DNA of 64,000 bases, taken from positions 1 through 64,000 of the forward strand of contig CAIPFE010000063.1 in the NCBI GenBank assembly GCA_903864275.1, given 5' to 3'. A program made the position numbers and the translations under genes. Below the pieces are notes generated by a model, which made no database searches, had not been told where the DNA came from, and worked only from the letters and a program-made list of their open reading frames with translations. Below, piece by piece: positions 46,197 to 55,802 of the stretch (the stretch's first letter is position 1; every line of letters begins with the position of its first letter). The stretch is from an uncultured Mucilaginibacter sp. GTDB lineage: Bacteria > Bacteroidota > Bacteroidia > Sphingobacteriales > Sphingobacteriaceae.

Positions 46197-46287
46197 CCCC
46201 CCAGCCCCCTAAAGGGGGAGAATTTAAACGATTTGATAAGGAAATTAACTATATAAATTTTATTCCCCCTTTAGGGGGTTAGGGGGC
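46197..46287. repeat. G/C-run inverted repeat between lipoprotein gene and ybaB
   Basis: The left arm has a C-run, AG and CCCCCTAAAGGGGGA (to 46219). The right arm has TTCCCCCTTTAGGGGG (from 46263), TT and AGGGGG. The arms are reverse complements with two or three mismatches, and each contains its own palindrome (CCCCCTAAAGGGGG). The left arm begins one base after the upstream stop codon, and the right arm ends 2 bases before the YbaB ATG, so folding should affect ybaB translation. AT-rich sequence fills the loop. Confidence 0.85.
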
Positions 46288-46288
46288 A

Positions 46289-46591
46289 ATGATGTTCGAT
46301 AAATTAATGCAGGCCCAGCAGATGGCGGGCGAGGTAAAAAAGAGGCTTGACCGGATAACCGTTACCGGCACAGCGGAAAGCGGCAAAATTACAGTGACGG
46401 CTAACGGCAATAAAATCATCCGGTCGATAGCTATTGACGAAAGTTTTTTCAAGGAAGCCGACAAAGAACAGTTAGAAGAACTTTTGGTTATAGCCATAAA
46501 TAAGGCAATAGCGCAGGCGGATAATGTGAGCCAAAGCGAAATGGCGGCTGTGACCAAGGAAATGCTTGGGGGCCTGGGCGGTTTATTTTAA
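46289..46591 (+). CDS. YbaB/EbfC-family nucleoid-associated protein
   Basis: 100 residues with the YbaB pattern: an N-terminal helix (LMQAQQMAGEVKKRLDRI), a beta-sheet core with GKITVTANGNKIIRSIAID, and a C-terminal helix ending in a Gly-rich tail. YbaB dimers bind DNA with little sequence preference and often sit beside dnaX/recR; that context is absent here. The start is ATG-ATG at 46289. The G-run just upstream may mask or replace a ribosome site. Confidence 0.88.
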   Translation: MMFDKLMQAQQMAGEVKKRLDRITVTGTAESGKITVTANGNKIIRSIAIDESFFKEADKEQLEELLVIAINKAIAQADNVSQSEMAAVTKEMLGGLGGLF

Positions 46592-46688
46592 GGTTTTACA
46601 TTCCCGTGAAGGAATCCAGATAAAGTTTTTTGAATATTTGGGAGCTTCTATAGTTTTCGATCCCGTAAACCAACGAAATATTTAACCT

Positions 46689-47366
46689 ATGAAAACAACT
46701 TTTTACGGACAAGCCTCGTTCGCCATCGAAGCAGGTGGAAAAAGCCTGCTATTTGACCCCTTTATTTCTTATAACCCTATGGCAAAGGATATAGATATTA
46801 ACACTTTAAAACCTGATTATATCCTCGTTTCCCATGGCCATGGCGACCATGTGGCCGATCTGCTGCAGATTCAAAAAAATAGCGCCGCCGTGGTGATCTG
46901 TATTGCTGAAATAGCCGGATGGCTTGAATCAAAGGGCGTAAAAAATGCGCATGGCATGAACATTGGCGGCGGCTTTAATTTTGATTTTGGCAGGGTAAAA
47001 ATGGTTAACGCCGTACATTCAAGTACATTGCCCGATGGTGCTCCGGGCGGCAATCCCGCCGGGTTCCTGATCCATTCAGAAGGTAAAACTATCTATTTTG
47101 CGGGGGATACGGCCCTTACGTATGATATGAAATTACTCGAAGATGAAAATCTCGACTGGGCCTTTTTGCCTATAGGCGATAATTATACCATGGGTGCTGA
47201 CGATGCCATAAAGGCAGCCGGTTTTATTAATTGTAACAATATCATCGGCATGCATTATGATACTTTCCCGGTAATAAAAATCAACAAGGATGAGGTTGCT
47301 GAAAAATTTGTGAAGGCAGGGGTTAACCTGAAATTACTTCGAATAGGCGAAAGTTTGACCTTATAA
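46689..47366 (+). CDS. UPF0173-family metal-dependent hydrolase (beta-lactamase-like fold)
   Basis: 225 residues with the metallo-beta-lactamase signature SHGHGDHVAD (His49, His51, Asp53, His54) and downstream ligands in VHSSTLPDG, FAGDTALT and GMHYDTFP. The length and motif order match UPF0173 proteins. It hydrolyses an unknown substrate. A strong bidirectional terminator follows 15 bases after the stop. Confidence 0.9.
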   Translation: MKTTFYGQASFAIEAGGKSLLFDPFISYNPMAKDIDINTLKPDYILVSHGHGDHVADLLQIQKNSAAVVICIAEIAGWLESKGVKNAHGMNIGGGFNFDFGRVKMVNAVHSSTLPDGAPGGNPAGFLIHSEGKTIYFAGDTALTYDMKLLEDENLDWAFLPIGDNYTMGADDAIKAAGFINCNNIIGMHYDTFPVIKINKDEVAEKFVKAGVNLKLLRIGESLTL

Positions 47367-47380
47367 AAAGCCTGCAAAAA

Positions 47381-47407
47381 AAATCCCCCCGTAACACGGG
47401 GGGATTT
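47381..47407. terminator. Bidirectional intrinsic terminator
   Basis: AAATCCCCCCGT, a 3-base loop and ACGGGGGGATTT form a perfect 12-bp stem. Forward, it is followed by TTAT; reverse, by a run of eight Ts. It serves both the UPF0173 gene (stop 47366) and the small gene at 47419. Confidence 0.85.
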
Positions 47408-47418
47408 TATCGTTACCA

Positions 47419-47598
47419 TCATTTTTGAACATGCACAGTGTCCTTTTTCCGTGTCGTATCCTTTTTGGCAGGTTTTGCCTTTTTCTTCTTTGTGGTGTCA
47501 GTTTGCATAGAAGCTTTAACTGTGCTCGGCGTACCATATGCGTAAACGCTTCCGAAAGAGATCGCTGCTAAAGCAATCATACAAAATAATTTTTTCAT
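47419..47598 (-). CDS. Small exported lysine-rich protein
   Basis: 59 residues, easy to miss for its size. It begins MKKLFCMIALAAISFGSVYA, a good signal peptide, and the mature part is almost only Lys, Thr, Ala, Asp and Pro (TTKKKKAKPAKKDTTRKKD). It has no known domain. The stop lies 12 bases from the shared terminator, which supports a real transcript. Similar tiny basic secreted proteins are typical of Sphingobacteriaceae as far as I know; role unknown. Confidence 0.7.
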   Translation of the reverse strand: MKKLFCMIALAAISFGSVYAYGTPSTVKASMQTDTTKKKKAKPAKKDTTRKKDTVHVQK

Positions 47599-47771
47599 AG
47601 TTTAAAAATTTTGATTTTAAAATGGTGAAATTAATCGGTAGATTATATGCATAACCTGTATATATAAACGACTAAACCAATAATTTATTTTATTTCTCAA
47701 TAGTTAAAATACAAAAGATTTGATCGATAGAAAACCCGACCAGGAAGGATATAGATTTAATTGTAAAAAAA

Positions 47772-47791
47772 ACATCCGCTTTGGCGGATGT
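47772..47791 (-). terminator. Intrinsic terminator of the glycogen operon
   Basis: ACATCCGC, loop TTTG and GCGGATGT give an 8-bp stem; on the reverse strand a run of eight Ts follows. It lies 50 bases past the glgC stop. Confidence 0.85.
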
Positions 47792-47840
47792 CTTTCATTG
47801 TTAATTTTAGTTTATGATCTTATCGTGATACCGGTATTTA

Positions 47841-49103
47841 TTAAATTATCGTCCCGTTAGGTATAACCGCCCGCTTTTTGATGATCACGATCCCGTCCTG
47901 AACGGTATAGCTGCCATAATCCCCGTTTTCCAGTTTTTCACCACAATTTATTTGAACATCATCGCCTATATAGGTGTTTTTATCGATTATGGCATTAATA
48001 ATATGGCATCGGTCGCCAATGCCCATTATCGGCGATTTGCTTAAATGCGATTCGGCAATTTGTTCCAGGGTTTGATAATTATCACTCCCCATTACATAGC
48101 AGTTTTCAATGATAGTACCAAAGCCAATGCGCGTACGTATACCAATGATGGAGTGGGTGATCTGGCTGGCATTGATAATACAGCCATCAGAAATTATCGC
48201 TTTTTCAAGATGCGTACCCGAAATTTTCGACGGGGGCAGCATGCGCGCCCTGGTATAAATCTGGTTTTTATCAAAAAGATTAAATTGGGGGATATCATCT
48301 GTTAAACCCAGGTTAGCTTCAAAAAATGATGGAATGGTTCCGATGTCGGTCCAGTAGCCTTCGTATTGGTAGCTTATAACCCTGTGCTCATTTATGGAGT
48401 CCGGGATTATTTCCTTGCCAAAGTCGGTACATTCATTCCCCTGCAAAAGCTCGTATAAAAGCTTGCGGTTAAAAAGATAAATCCCCATCGAAGCAAGGTA
48501 AACCCGGCCCTCAGCTTCCATTTGCGGGCTAACATCCGATACCCATTTTTCAAACCCGCTTTTTGGTTTTTCAACAAATGCCGTAATAAAGTTGTTGGCA
48601 TCGGTTTTAAGTATCCCAAAGCCGGGTACATCATTAACATGTACGGGTATGGTGGCTATTGATATTTCGGCATTATTGTTAATATGCTGATCAATCATCG
48701 GCTCAAAATCCATCTGGTACAACTGGTCGCCTGACAGGATAAGTACATAATCGAATTCGTGAACGGCCAGGTGGTGCAAGCTTTGCCGTACAGCATCTGC
48801 AGTTCCCTGGTACCATGCCACACTCGAGGGGGTTTGTTCGGCCGCCAGTATATCAACAAAAGCTTCGCTGAAACTGCTGAAGTGATAGGTGTTTTTGATA
48901 TGCTTGTTTAACGACGCCGAATTAAACTGCGTAAGCACATATATCCGGTGGATACCCGAATGCAGGCAGTTTGAAATGGGAATATCAACAAGGCGATATT
49001 TTCCCGCGATAGGTACTGCCGGTTTTGAACGGGTTGCAGTTAATGGTGACAACCGGCTTCCCTGGCCGCCGCCAAGTACAATGCAAATTACTTTTGAGGT
49101 CAT
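47841..49103 (-). CDS. glgC: Glucose-1-phosphate adenylyltransferase
   Basis: 420 residues. The nucleotide-binding start is VLGGGQGSRLSPLTATRSKPAVPIAG in pieces (GGGxGxRL then KPA), with substrate-binding blocks GTADAVRQ and FVEKP, and a C-terminal left-handed beta-helix with hexapeptide turns. It makes ADP-glucose from glucose-1-phosphate and ATP, the committed step of glycogen synthesis. It overlaps glgA by 4 bases. No branching enzyme gene is in the window. Confidence 0.93.
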   Translation of the reverse strand: MTSKVICIVLGGGQGSRLSPLTATRSKPAVPIAGKYRLVDIPISNCLHSGIHRIYVLTQFNSASLNKHIKNTYHFSSFSEAFVDILAAEQTPSSVAWYQGTADAVRQSLHHLAVHEFDYVLILSGDQLYQMDFEPMIDQHINNNAEISIATIPVHVNDVPGFGILKTDANNFITAFVEKPKSGFEKWVSDVSPQMEAEGRVYLASMGIYLFNRKLLYELLQGNECTDFGKEIIPDSINEHRVISYQYEGYWTDIGTIPSFFEANLGLTDDIPQFNLFDKNQIYTRARMLPPSKISGTHLEKAIISDGCIINASQITHSIIGIRTRIGFGTIIENCYVMGSDNYQTLEQIAESHLSKSPIMGIGDRCHIINAIIDKNTYIGDDVQINCGEKLENGDYGSYTVQDGIVIIKKRAVIPNGTII

Positions 49104-50524
49104 AGTGTTGGATTTAAGCTTTTGTACAGATCAATATATTCTTTTGCCGACCGATCCCATGAAAAATCGAGCGCCATCATTAATTTACATAAAAATTGCG
49201 TGTGCTTTGTGTTACCATACAAGGATAAAGCACGTGTAACCGCATGGCAAATATCTTCAACGCTGGCATGGTTATACCTTATGCCATAGCCGCCTTCATC
49301 GCCAAAATCAATTACAGTATCTATCAGGCCTCCGGTGCTCCTAACCATTGGCAATGTTCCGTAACGCATGGCGTATAATTGGTTAAGCCCGCAAGGCTCG
49401 ACCCGCGAAGGCATTAACAGAAAATCAGAACCGGCATAGATCAGGTGCGCCAACGCTTCATCATACCCGATAAAAACATTGCATTGCTCGGGGTAAAAGG
49501 CTTTAAGCTCCAGCAATTCCGTTTCTGTGTCCTTTTCGCCGGCCCCTAGTACTAAAAAATTAAACCCGCCGGGATGTTCGTTAAAACTTTCCTCCATTGC
49601 TGCCGGCAAAAGGTCGGCCCCTTTTTCACCAACCAAACGGCCTATGAAGGAGATCAAAGGTTTATCAGGAGATAAATCAAACCGGCTGCATAGCGCCTCC
49701 TTATTTGCCTGTTTGCCTTTTGTTATTTGTTTTATCGAAAACTTGTTGGGTATCATTGGGTCCTTGTTTGGATCCCACACGTCTGTATCGATGCCGTTAA
49801 TAATGCCCTGTCCTTTTGCTCCCTCAAGATAAAACAAATATTCAAGACCGTTTGAGCTTATGGAGAGTTCCCTCAAATAGGTAGGCGATACTGTGGTGTA
49901 ACGCCAGCAACATTTCACCGCTGAAGCCAGCGGGTTTATAGCGCCGCCCCAATCAAGCAGCCCCGTTTTTGAAAGATCGATCTCGGGGAGGTAGAACAGC
50001 TTATCCCAGCCAAAAGAGCCGTGGTACTGGCCGTTATGTATGGTAAGTACGGTGGGCGTATTGGCCAGCCTTGTGTACAGTTTTGAATGCTGCAATAAAA
50101 ATGGCACCAGGCCCGAATGATGGTCGTGACAGTGAATAATGTCCGGCGATTGCTGCGAGTAGCTTATCCAGTCTAAAAAAGCGATCTGGAAAGCGATGAA
50201 TTGTTCAGTTTCGTCTGGATACTGGTAAACCTCCACGCGGTCGATTAAGCCGGGAATTTTAACCAGGTAAAGTTCAAAGCCCAGTTTATCGGTTTTTTCT
50301 TTCAGGATCTCAAAATAAAGGCGGCGTGTGCCAAGCAATGTTGAGGCCTGGAAAACAGTATCAAATTCGTTTTCCTGTGTAAACTTGCGGTCGTAGAAGG
50401 GCATTACCACGGCTGCCTGCAAACCGGCCAGGTTTTGATATTTGGGCAGCGCGCCAACAACATCAGCCAGCCCGCCAACTTTGGCAATGGGATAACATTC
50501 GGCGCTCAGGTGAAATATTCTCAT
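49100..50524 (-). CDS. glgA: Glycogen synthase (ADP-glucose type, GT5)
   Basis: 474 residues. The N-terminal KVGGLADVVG (Lys15) binds ADP-glucose, and the C-terminal half has FIGRLVGEKG and the catalytic loop MPSRVEPCGLNQLYAM plus STGGL. It extends alpha-1,4-glucan from ADP-glucose. It is the first gene of the glgA-glgC operon; the ATGA overlap couples translation. Confidence 0.93.
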   Translation of the reverse strand: MRIFHLSAECYPIAKVGGLADVVGALPKYQNLAGLQAAVVMPFYDRKFTQENEFDTVFQASTLLGTRRLYFEILKEKTDKLGFELYLVKIPGLIDRVEVYQYPDETEQFIAFQIAFLDWISYSQQSPDIIHCHDHHSGLVPFLLQHSKLYTRLANTPTVLTIHNGQYHGSFGWDKLFYLPEIDLSKTGLLDWGGAINPLASAVKCCWRYTTVSPTYLRELSISSNGLEYLFYLEGAKGQGIINGIDTDVWDPNKDPMIPNKFSIKQITKGKQANKEALCSRFDLSPDKPLISFIGRLVGEKGADLLPAAMEESFNEHPGGFNFLVLGAGEKDTETELLELKAFYPEQCNVFIGYDEALAHLIYAGSDFLLMPSRVEPCGLNQLYAMRYGTLPMVRSTGGLIDTVIDFGDEGGYGIRYNHASVEDICHAVTRALSLYGNTKHTQFLCKLMMALDFSWDRSAKEYIDLYKSLNPTL

Positions 50525-50910
50525 GGACAGTAGATAATTGGCTCAATTTAAGCAAAGAATTACTTAATTAAACAAGGCTCCGGCAATATTATTTCTAAAA
50601 AAATAATTTTTATTAAATGTTCAGCAGGCAACGTGCTTCGTTTACAGATTGTGATTTTATGGATACATTTTTTGAAAAATTCTCAGCAAATGGCATTTTT
50701 TAGTAATGATTTTTAAGAAAATGTTAATGGGATATTAAGGTTTTATTAGATTTTCGGTAATGTAATAATATGTTATATAGGTTTTATTTGACTAATTGAT
50801 GAACAGAACAGCATAGGTGTGAGAGAGCCAAAATGCATCTACTACTAAGCGTGACCTTTTTAATTATTTAATCGTCATTATAAATAAGGCATACATCGCC
50901 ATCCTCTATT
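50525..50910. other. 386-base divergent promoter region of glgA and the 50911 gene
   Basis: AT-rich, with no gene. Both flanking genes start outward, so two promoters should lie here. I see only a weak TATTTG box at 50785-50790 on the forward strand and no clean -33 element. Confidence 0.4.
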
Positions 50911-52743
50911 ATGAAGTTATTTTATGTTTTTATCGCGGTTTTATTTGTTAGTACATCGCAGGCGCAGATCTATCAGCTTTCAGGATTAGTAAAGGATTCC
51001 AAAACTAATGAAGTATTAAACGGCGCCAGCATCACAATTTATACATTTGGAAATGTTTCTGGCAGTATCAGTAACAGGGAAGGAAAATTCTCCGTTAGTA
51101 GCCAGGTTAAGCCGGATTCATTGCGGTTTTCGATGATTGGTTACCGAAGCAAATTGTTTGTTATGGCTGAGATTCCCCACGAAGATTTTATTACTGTAAG
51201 CCTGGAAGCCGCGCAAATAAGCCTAAATGAAGTTGTGGTGCGCTCGGTAAACGTTATGAATATAGTCCGGCGGGCGGTGCAAAAAATGCCGTCATTTATT
51301 CCATCAAAAAATTATGAAAGTAAAGCATTCTATAGAGAAATGATCCGTGATAGCTCGCAATACTATTCGGTGGCGGAAGCAATTTTTGATGCACAATTCA
51401 ATACACAACAAAAATCGTTCAAACTCAAAATGGAAAAGGGCAGGAGCAAAGAAGATGTGGCCTATACCAGGCTATTTGAAGATTTTCATCCCGGCGGCGG
51501 CCCTCAGGATGCGGTGAGCCAAAGCCTTGTTATAAAGCAGCCGGATTTTCTAACCGAAAGCAATCTAAAAAATTATACCTACAAATTGGATTCGACCATA
51601 TTGAGGGATGATCGCCCCATTTATGTGATCAGCTTTGATCAGCAACAAAACGTAAAAGAAGCATTGGAGAAAGGAAGAATTTATATTGATGGGGACGATT
51701 ATTCAGTTTGGAAATTTGAAGCTGAAAATAGTCCCGGGGGAACACCCTACATAAAAAGCCTGAAGGGTACCGATAAAATTTTTGCCCGGATCCTCGGCAT
51801 CGACCTTACCATTAAAGGGTGGGCCAGGACGGCTGCCTATACAAAAATTGGTGATAAGCTTTTCCTGAACTACGCAAAGATGGCTTATGCTATTGACTAT
51901 AAACAACAAAAAAAGGCGATCAACCTTAGTTTAATGATCAGCAGTGAATTAGTGGTTACCGATTTTCAGCGCCCGGTAGTTCACGAAATAACCAAAGATG
52001 AGGAGTGGAAAAGGAAAAACTTAGCGGTTAACTTACCTGCCGATTTCGACCGGGATTTTTGGGGAGCAAATACCATTTTGAACCCAACGGCCGAGGTTAA
52101 AGAGATCATCAGTTCAATTTCGCAAAAAAATAAGGAAGTTGCAGGCGCTGCGCTTCCCGGTGATTGGCAATACCTTAACAAACAGTTTTTTACAAGCTAT
52201 AAAAATGGCGACAGCATTATGCTTGTGCCGTTTGTAAAATGCAGCTGGCGCGACAGTGAAACGGGCGGTATGATATACAAAACAATGAAAGGGGATTTTA
52301 CTATTGAAGCGAAGGTGTCATTAAAAAAAAGGGGCAATACATCGCAGGAGCCAGATAAAGGTTTTCAGCAAAGCGGGATAATAGTCCGGCAGGCTGGTGG
52401 AAAAGATGAGAATCACATTATTTTCTCAATGGGCACAGGCGGCAGCGACAAGCCGAAATATTTTTTAGAAAGCACTACCGGCGGAAAAACCAAAGAGACT
52501 GTAAACAAAACAAACAGCCTTACCGGATGGCTGCGCATAGTGAAGATGGGCAATATGATCAGCATATACAGCAGGCCCGATGAAACTGCCAGCTGGGCAA
52601 AGGTGGATGAATATAAATTTGACTGGGCGGCCGCTGATTTGCAGGTTGGCTTTTCTGTTATGGCCAGGTTTGCCGGCAACGGTCCAATGCAGCGGCCGGA
52701 TATGAAGGCTGTTTTTTCGAATGTTAAAATTGTTGGGTTGTGA
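50911..52743 (+). CDS. Secreted carboxypeptidase-regulatory-domain protein with ConA-like C-terminus
   Basis: 610 residues. A signal peptide (ending SQAQ, residue 19) leads into a carboxypeptidase-D regulatory-like beta-sandwich (about 20-105, LSGLVKDSKTNEVLNGASI). A middle region of about 280 residues (from NVMNIVRRAVQKMP) resembles the DUF5686-type part of TonB-linked outer-membrane proteins. The C-terminal ~180 residues (WRDSETGGMIYKTMKGDFTIEAKV onwards, in pieces) are a concanavalin-A/DUF1349-like fold. The combination suggests an outer-membrane or periplasmic glycan-binding protein. No TonB plug or barrel is seen. Confidence 0.75.
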   Translation: MKLFYVFIAVLFVSTSQAQIYQLSGLVKDSKTNEVLNGASITIYTFGNVSGSISNREGKFSVSSQVKPDSLRFSMIGYRSKLFVMAEIPHEDFITVSLEAAQISLNEVVVRSVNVMNIVRRAVQKMPSFIPSKNYESKAFYREMIRDSSQYYSVAEAIFDAQFNTQQKSFKLKMEKGRSKEDVAYTRLFEDFHPGGGPQDAVSQSLVIKQPDFLTESNLKNYTYKLDSTILRDDRPIYVISFDQQQNVKEALEKGRIYIDGDDYSVWKFEAENSPGGTPYIKSLKGTDKIFARILGIDLTIKGWARTAAYTKIGDKLFLNYAKMAYAIDYKQQKKAINLSLMISSELVVTDFQRPVVHEITKDEEWKRKNLAVNLPADFDRDFWGANTILNPTAEVKEIISSISQKNKEVAGAALPGDWQYLNKQFFTSYKNGDSIMLVPFVKCSWRDSETGGMIYKTMKGDFTIEAKVSLKKRGNTSQEPDKGFQQSGIIVRQAGGKDENHIIFSMGTGGSDKPKYFLESTTGGKTKETVNKTNSLTGWLRIVKMGNMISIYSRPDETASWAKVDEYKFDWAAADLQVGFSVMARFAGNGPMQRPDMKAVFSNVKIVGL

Positions 52744-52800
52744 ACTCAATCAACCTAATCTAACCCAATCAACTTAATCCAATACAATCAACCATTCACC
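52744..52800. repeat. AATC-phased short repeat tract in a convergent gap
   Basis: AATCAACCT AATCTAACCC AATCAACTT AATCCAATAC AATCAACC: units alternate between 9 and 10 bases, giving a ~19-base superperiod. It fills the gap between the stops of the 50911 gene and polA. Direct order only. Confidence 0.75.
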
Positions 52801-52806
52801 ACCCGC

Positions 52807-55617
52807 TCAATGCGCTTCCAGCCAATTCAACCCGCTCCCAATCTCCACCATAATGGGCACGGTAGTTTTTATGGCGTTTTTCATGCCATCCATTATTATG
52901 GGCTTTACAATTTCCACTTCGTGGTGCGGTACATCAAAAACTAACTCATCATGCACCTGCATGGTCATGCGGGCATCCAGGTTGCGGGCCTTAAACTCGC
53001 GGTGGATGTTGATCATGGCAATTTTTATCATATCCGCTGCCGAGCCTTGTATCGGGGCGTTAATGGCATTTCGCTCGGCAAAGCCGCGTACGGTGGCATT
53101 GGCCGAGTTTATGTCGCGCAAATACCTGCGCCTGCCCATCAGGGTGCATACATAGCCATTTTCGCGGGCAAAGTTCATCGTGTCGCTCATGTATTGTTTA
53201 ATGCCAGGGTATTGCGCAAAATAGTTGTCGATAATATCGGCAGCTTCCTTTCGGGGAATACCCAAACTTTGCGATAACCCAAAGGCCGACTGCCCGTATA
53301 TGATCCCAAAATTTACCGCTTTGGCATTGCGGCGCTGGTCGCTGGTGACTTCACTTAATGCTACACCGTAAACATTAGCTGCAGTTGCGGTATGGATGTC
53401 GAGATTTTTAACAAAGGCTTCCGTCATATTGGGATCCTTGCTGATCTCGGCTATGATGCGTAATTCTATCTGCGAATAATCCGCAGATACAATGGTGTGG
53501 CCGCTGTCGCGCGGGATAAAAGCCTTCCTCACTTCACGCCCGCGCTCGGTGCGGATGGGGATATTTTGCAGGTTGGGGTTATTGGAGCTTAAGCGCCCGG
53601 TGGCTGCTACGGCCTGGTTATAGCTGGTGTGCACCCTGCCAGTTTTTTTGTTTACCATTAACGGTAAAGCATCCACATAAGTTGATTTTAACTTTTGCAG
53701 CTGCCGGAAATCCAATATATCTCTCACAATATCACTTTTAGCAGCCAGCGACAGCAAAACATCCTCGCCGGTTTGGTACTGGCCAGTTTTGGTTTTTTTC
53801 GCTTTGGGATCGAGCAACAGCTTCTCAAATAAAACTTCTCCTAATTGTTTGGGCGAAGCAATATTGAACCGTACGCCTGCTTTTTCAAATATCACTTTTT
53901 CCAGCCTGGCGATATCGATTTCCAGCTCTTTTGAAAATTCTTTCAGGGTTTGGTGGTCAATCAGCACACCTTCGTATTCCATATCGGCAAGCACATAGAT
54001 CAACGGGTTTTCAATTTCGTGGATCAGTTTTTCGCTTTCCACTTCTTTTAGCTTTGACTCAAATATGGTTTTTAATTGCAGGGTGATGTCGGCATCTTCG
54101 GCGGCATATTCCTTTATTTTTTCAATTTCCACGTCGCGCATGCTGCCCTGGCCTTTACCTTTGGCGCCGATAAGTTCAGTAATAGATACTGGTTTATAGC
54201 CTAAGTAATTTTCCGAAAGCACATCCATGCCATGGCGCGTATCAGGGTCGATCACATAATGCGCCATCATGGTATCAAACAGGTCGCCTTTAACTTCAAC
54301 GCCATACCATTTCAGCATCAATATATCAAACTTCAAATTCTGGCCGATCTTGGTGATCGCCGCATTTTCAAGTACCGGTTTAAATTCATCCACAATTCCC
54401 TGCACAACTTTTTGGTCTTCCGGAACGGGGACGTACCAGGCCTCGCCAGGTTTTACTGCAAATGACAAACCTACCAGCTCGCAAAAGTTGGCATCGGTGC
54501 CCGTTGTTTCAGTGTCAAAACAAAAGCTTTTTTGTTTAGCGAGTATGTCGATCAATTCCTTTCTCTTCTCAGCCGTGTCGGCCAGATGATAGGTGTGCTC
54601 AACGGTGTTTATGTTTTTGGAAACCACCGTAAACTCAGGCTCGGCTATATCTTCCACATCCAGCGTCATGGTGGTGCGACCGGTGGTTACCGGCTCGCCA
54701 AAAAGATCGGTTTGTATGCCGACAGATTTTATTTCGGTGATGCTGAAATCATCTCCAAAAACACGCTTGCCCAGGGTACGGAATTCCAACTCTGCAAATA
54801 ATGGCTCCAGCAGGTCTTTGCTTGGGGCGCATATTTCGAGGCCTGCTTCGTCCAGTTCAACCGGAACATTTAAAAGGATTGTCGCCAGCTTTTTCGACAT
54901 CATGCCCTGTTCGGCAAACTCCTCCACATTTTCGCGTTGTTTGCCTTTTAACTCGTGACTGTGTGCTATAATTTCTTCAACGGAACCATATTGTTTGATC
55001 AATAATTTAGCGGTCTTTTCGCCGATACCAGGTATCCCGGGGATACCATCCACCGCATCGCCCCAAAGGCCTAAAATATCAATCACCTGTTCAACCCGTT
55101 CTATCTCCCACTTTTCCAGGATTTCCTTAACACCCAGTATCTCCATTTCATTCCCCATACGCGCGGGCTTATAAATAAAGATATTATCCGAAACTAATTG
55201 GCCGAAATCCTTATCGGGCGTCATGCAATAAACCTTGTAGCCTTTTAACTCGGCTTTTTTTGCCAGCGTGCCGATGATATCGTCGGCCTCGTAACCATCG
55301 GAGGTAATCACCGGGATATTAAAGCCAAGAATAACTTTAAATATATAAGGCAAGGCCGCCGACAGGTCTTCGGGCATGGTTTCGCGATGGGCCTTGTAAC
55401 CGGCAAAATCTGTATGGCGCTCGGTTGGGGCCTCGGTATCAAATACCACGGCCATGTGGGTAGGTTTTTCTTTCCTCAATACCTCCAGCAGGGTATTGGT
55501 AAAACCCATAACCGCCGATGTATTTAAACCGCCCGACGTGAAACGCGGGGTTTTACTCAAAGCAAAATGCGCCCGGTAAATAAGGGCCATGCCATCCAGG
55601 AGAAATAGTTTCTTCAT
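52807..55617 (-). CDS. polA: DNA polymerase I
   Basis: 936 residues from the ATG at 55617, since the family begins MKKLFLLDGMALIYRAHFA; an upstream frame extension to 55674 runs through repeat-like sequence. It has all three domains: the 5'-3' exonuclease (about 1-300, SDGYEADDIIGTLA), an intact 3'-5' exonuclease (FDTETTGTD near 365) and the polymerase domain (DYSQIELR, RRNAKAVNFGIIYG, QVHDELVF). It fills gaps in repair and removes RNA primers. Single gene, upstream of a repeat-filled gap. Confidence 0.95.
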   Translation of the reverse strand: MKKLFLLDGMALIYRAHFALSKTPRFTSGGLNTSAVMGFTNTLLEVLRKEKPTHMAVVFDTEAPTERHTDFAGYKAHRETMPEDLSAALPYIFKVILGFNIPVITSDGYEADDIIGTLAKKAELKGYKVYCMTPDKDFGQLVSDNIFIYKPARMGNEMEILGVKEILEKWEIERVEQVIDILGLWGDAVDGIPGIPGIGEKTAKLLIKQYGSVEEIIAHSHELKGKQRENVEEFAEQGMMSKKLATILLNVPVELDEAGLEICAPSKDLLEPLFAELEFRTLGKRVFGDDFSITEIKSVGIQTDLFGEPVTTGRTTMTLDVEDIAEPEFTVVSKNINTVEHTYHLADTAEKRKELIDILAKQKSFCFDTETTGTDANFCELVGLSFAVKPGEAWYVPVPEDQKVVQGIVDEFKPVLENAAITKIGQNLKFDILMLKWYGVEVKGDLFDTMMAHYVIDPDTRHGMDVLSENYLGYKPVSITELIGAKGKGQGSMRDVEIEKIKEYAAEDADITLQLKTIFESKLKEVESEKLIHEIENPLIYVLADMEYEGVLIDHQTLKEFSKELEIDIARLEKVIFEKAGVRFNIASPKQLGEVLFEKLLLDPKAKKTKTGQYQTGEDVLLSLAAKSDIVRDILDFRQLQKLKSTYVDALPLMVNKKTGRVHTSYNQAVAATGRLSSNNPNLQNIPIRTERGREVRKAFIPRDSGHTIVSADYSQIELRIIAEISKDPNMTEAFVKNLDIHTATAANVYGVALSEVTSDQRRNAKAVNFGIIYGQSAFGLSQSLGIPRKEAADIIDNYFAQYPGIKQYMSDTMNFARENGYVCTLMGRRRYLRDINSANATVRGFAERNAINAPIQGSAADMIKIAMINIHREFKARNLDARMTMQVHDELVFDVPHHEVEIVKPIIMDGMKNAIKTTVPIMVEIGSGLNWLEAH

Positions 55618-55626
55618 ATTATTTTT

Positions 55627-55798
55627 TTGGATTACACCGATTAGTAAATGATTCCACCGATGAACTGATGTCATTTAAAAATAGTGTGTTTCAAAAATAC
55701 AATTTATGTTGGTTACTGAACTAATCGGTGGCCCCGTTTTTTTAAATCAGCAAAGCCACGAATAAAAACCGGTGAAATCACAGATTACTAATCGGTGA
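55627..55798. repeat. ACTAATCGGTG / CACCGATTAGT intergenic repeat
   Basis: CACCGATTAGT at about 55636, ACTAATCGGTG at about 55720 and again at about 55788, with shorter CACCGAT and GGTGAAATC pieces between. The first lies inverted to the other two, so the gap between polA and tag can fold on itself. The units are about 8-9 bases, not 7. Confidence 0.7.
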
Positions 55799-55802
55799 AA
55801 TC

